Of a stretch of DNA of 64,000 bases, positions 63,529 to 64,000 are shown piece by piece. A model generated the notes under the pieces. The model searched no databases. It saw only the letters and a list, made by a program, of their open reading frames with translations, and was not told the origin of the DNA. The number at the start of each line of letters is the position of its first letter. Position 1 is the first letter of the stretch. Source of the DNA: Candidatus Sabulitectum sp. Its GTDB lineage: Bacteria; Fermentibacterota; Fermentibacteria; Fermentibacterales; JCC-6. The translations under genes and the position numbers were made by a program. The stretch covers positions 1-64,000 of the forward strand of contig JAGLOJ010000082.1 in NCBI GenBank assembly GCA_023139045.1. Direction: 5' to 3'.

Positions 63529-63719
63529 CCTCCTGGAATCTTTGTCTGAACCCTCGGCTGGAAGATATCGTGGAAAAATGGCTTTGCAATCAACATGATT
63601 ATGAGATCACACTCTCAGTGGAAGCAATCTGGAGTTTACGGTGCTATATTTCCTGCTAAGCTGAAATTTGAATATGGGAGCAAAGGAAATAATTCCTGAC
63701 AGGCCTGGGGGAATTACCA

Positions 63720-64000
63720 GTGAAGTTTTCTGAGTTGTTGAAGAAGGAAAAGCTGAATAAAGTTTTCAATTTTGTATTGACTAACAGCTATGTCAGTGCA
63801 TTTCTTCTTTTTCTTGTTCTGGCTGCAGTATCGTTGTTTGCGTACAGAACTCTCTCCGGTTTAACACAATCCGACTTATCCGGTTTGTCGGTTGCGTCTG
63901 TTGTTATCTCTTTTCTGCTTATCTGTATGGCATATCTGAACAGATTTCTCTTCTGGACAATTCTCACATCATCTTTCAGGTTGAAGGCGCCTTTTCTTCT
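63720..64000 (+). CDS. Partial membrane protein (continues past window end)
   Basis: GTG 63720, VKFSELLKKEKLNKVFNFVLTNSYVSAFLLFLVLAAVSLFAYRTLSGL... two or more TM helices, open to end of window. Confidence 0.55.
   Translation, partial: MKFSELLKKEKLNKVFNFVLTNSYVSAFLLFLVLAAVSLFAYRTLSGLTQSDLSGLSVASVVISFLLICMAYLNRFLFWTILTSSFRLKAPFL

Overview
This 64 kb window looks like chromosomal sequence from a Gram-negative, diderm bacterium. A SprA-like protein, a T9SS-type C-terminal tail and an LpxC-FabZ fusion suggest an FCB-group or related candidate phylum; that placement is inference. Left end (1-4.9 kb): a toxin-antitoxin island with a decayed AbiEi/AbiEii-type pair, HipBA, MazEF and HigBA, followed by a frameshifted EamA transporter. 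Middle: GNAT, DUF202, P-type ATPase and ChaN-like genes; prfB with a +1 programmed frameshift; lysS; LolC/LolD; ClpC; BamA-Skp-LpxD-LpxC/FabZ-LpxA; an ECF sigma/anti-sigma pair; large secreted proteins (M23 + FG-GAP + sorting tail); LigA, SerC, LptF/G and SprA. Right: a type IV pilus operon (two PilB, PilT, PilC, PilS, PilR, PilA) with a -24/-12 promoter ahead of pilA, then a radical SAM / membrane protein / methyltransferase cluster. I found no rRNA, tRNA or CRISPR array. I did not find a clearly new multi-gene system. The best second-look items are a ~252 bp element with inverted-repeat ends and a remnant ORF next to the ECF sigma gene, the TA graveyard/island, the pilA and pilS regulatory structures, a probable CTG-initiated gene, and the SprA/T9SS-tail pair. 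All family calls come from reading protein motifs by eye; no database search was run.
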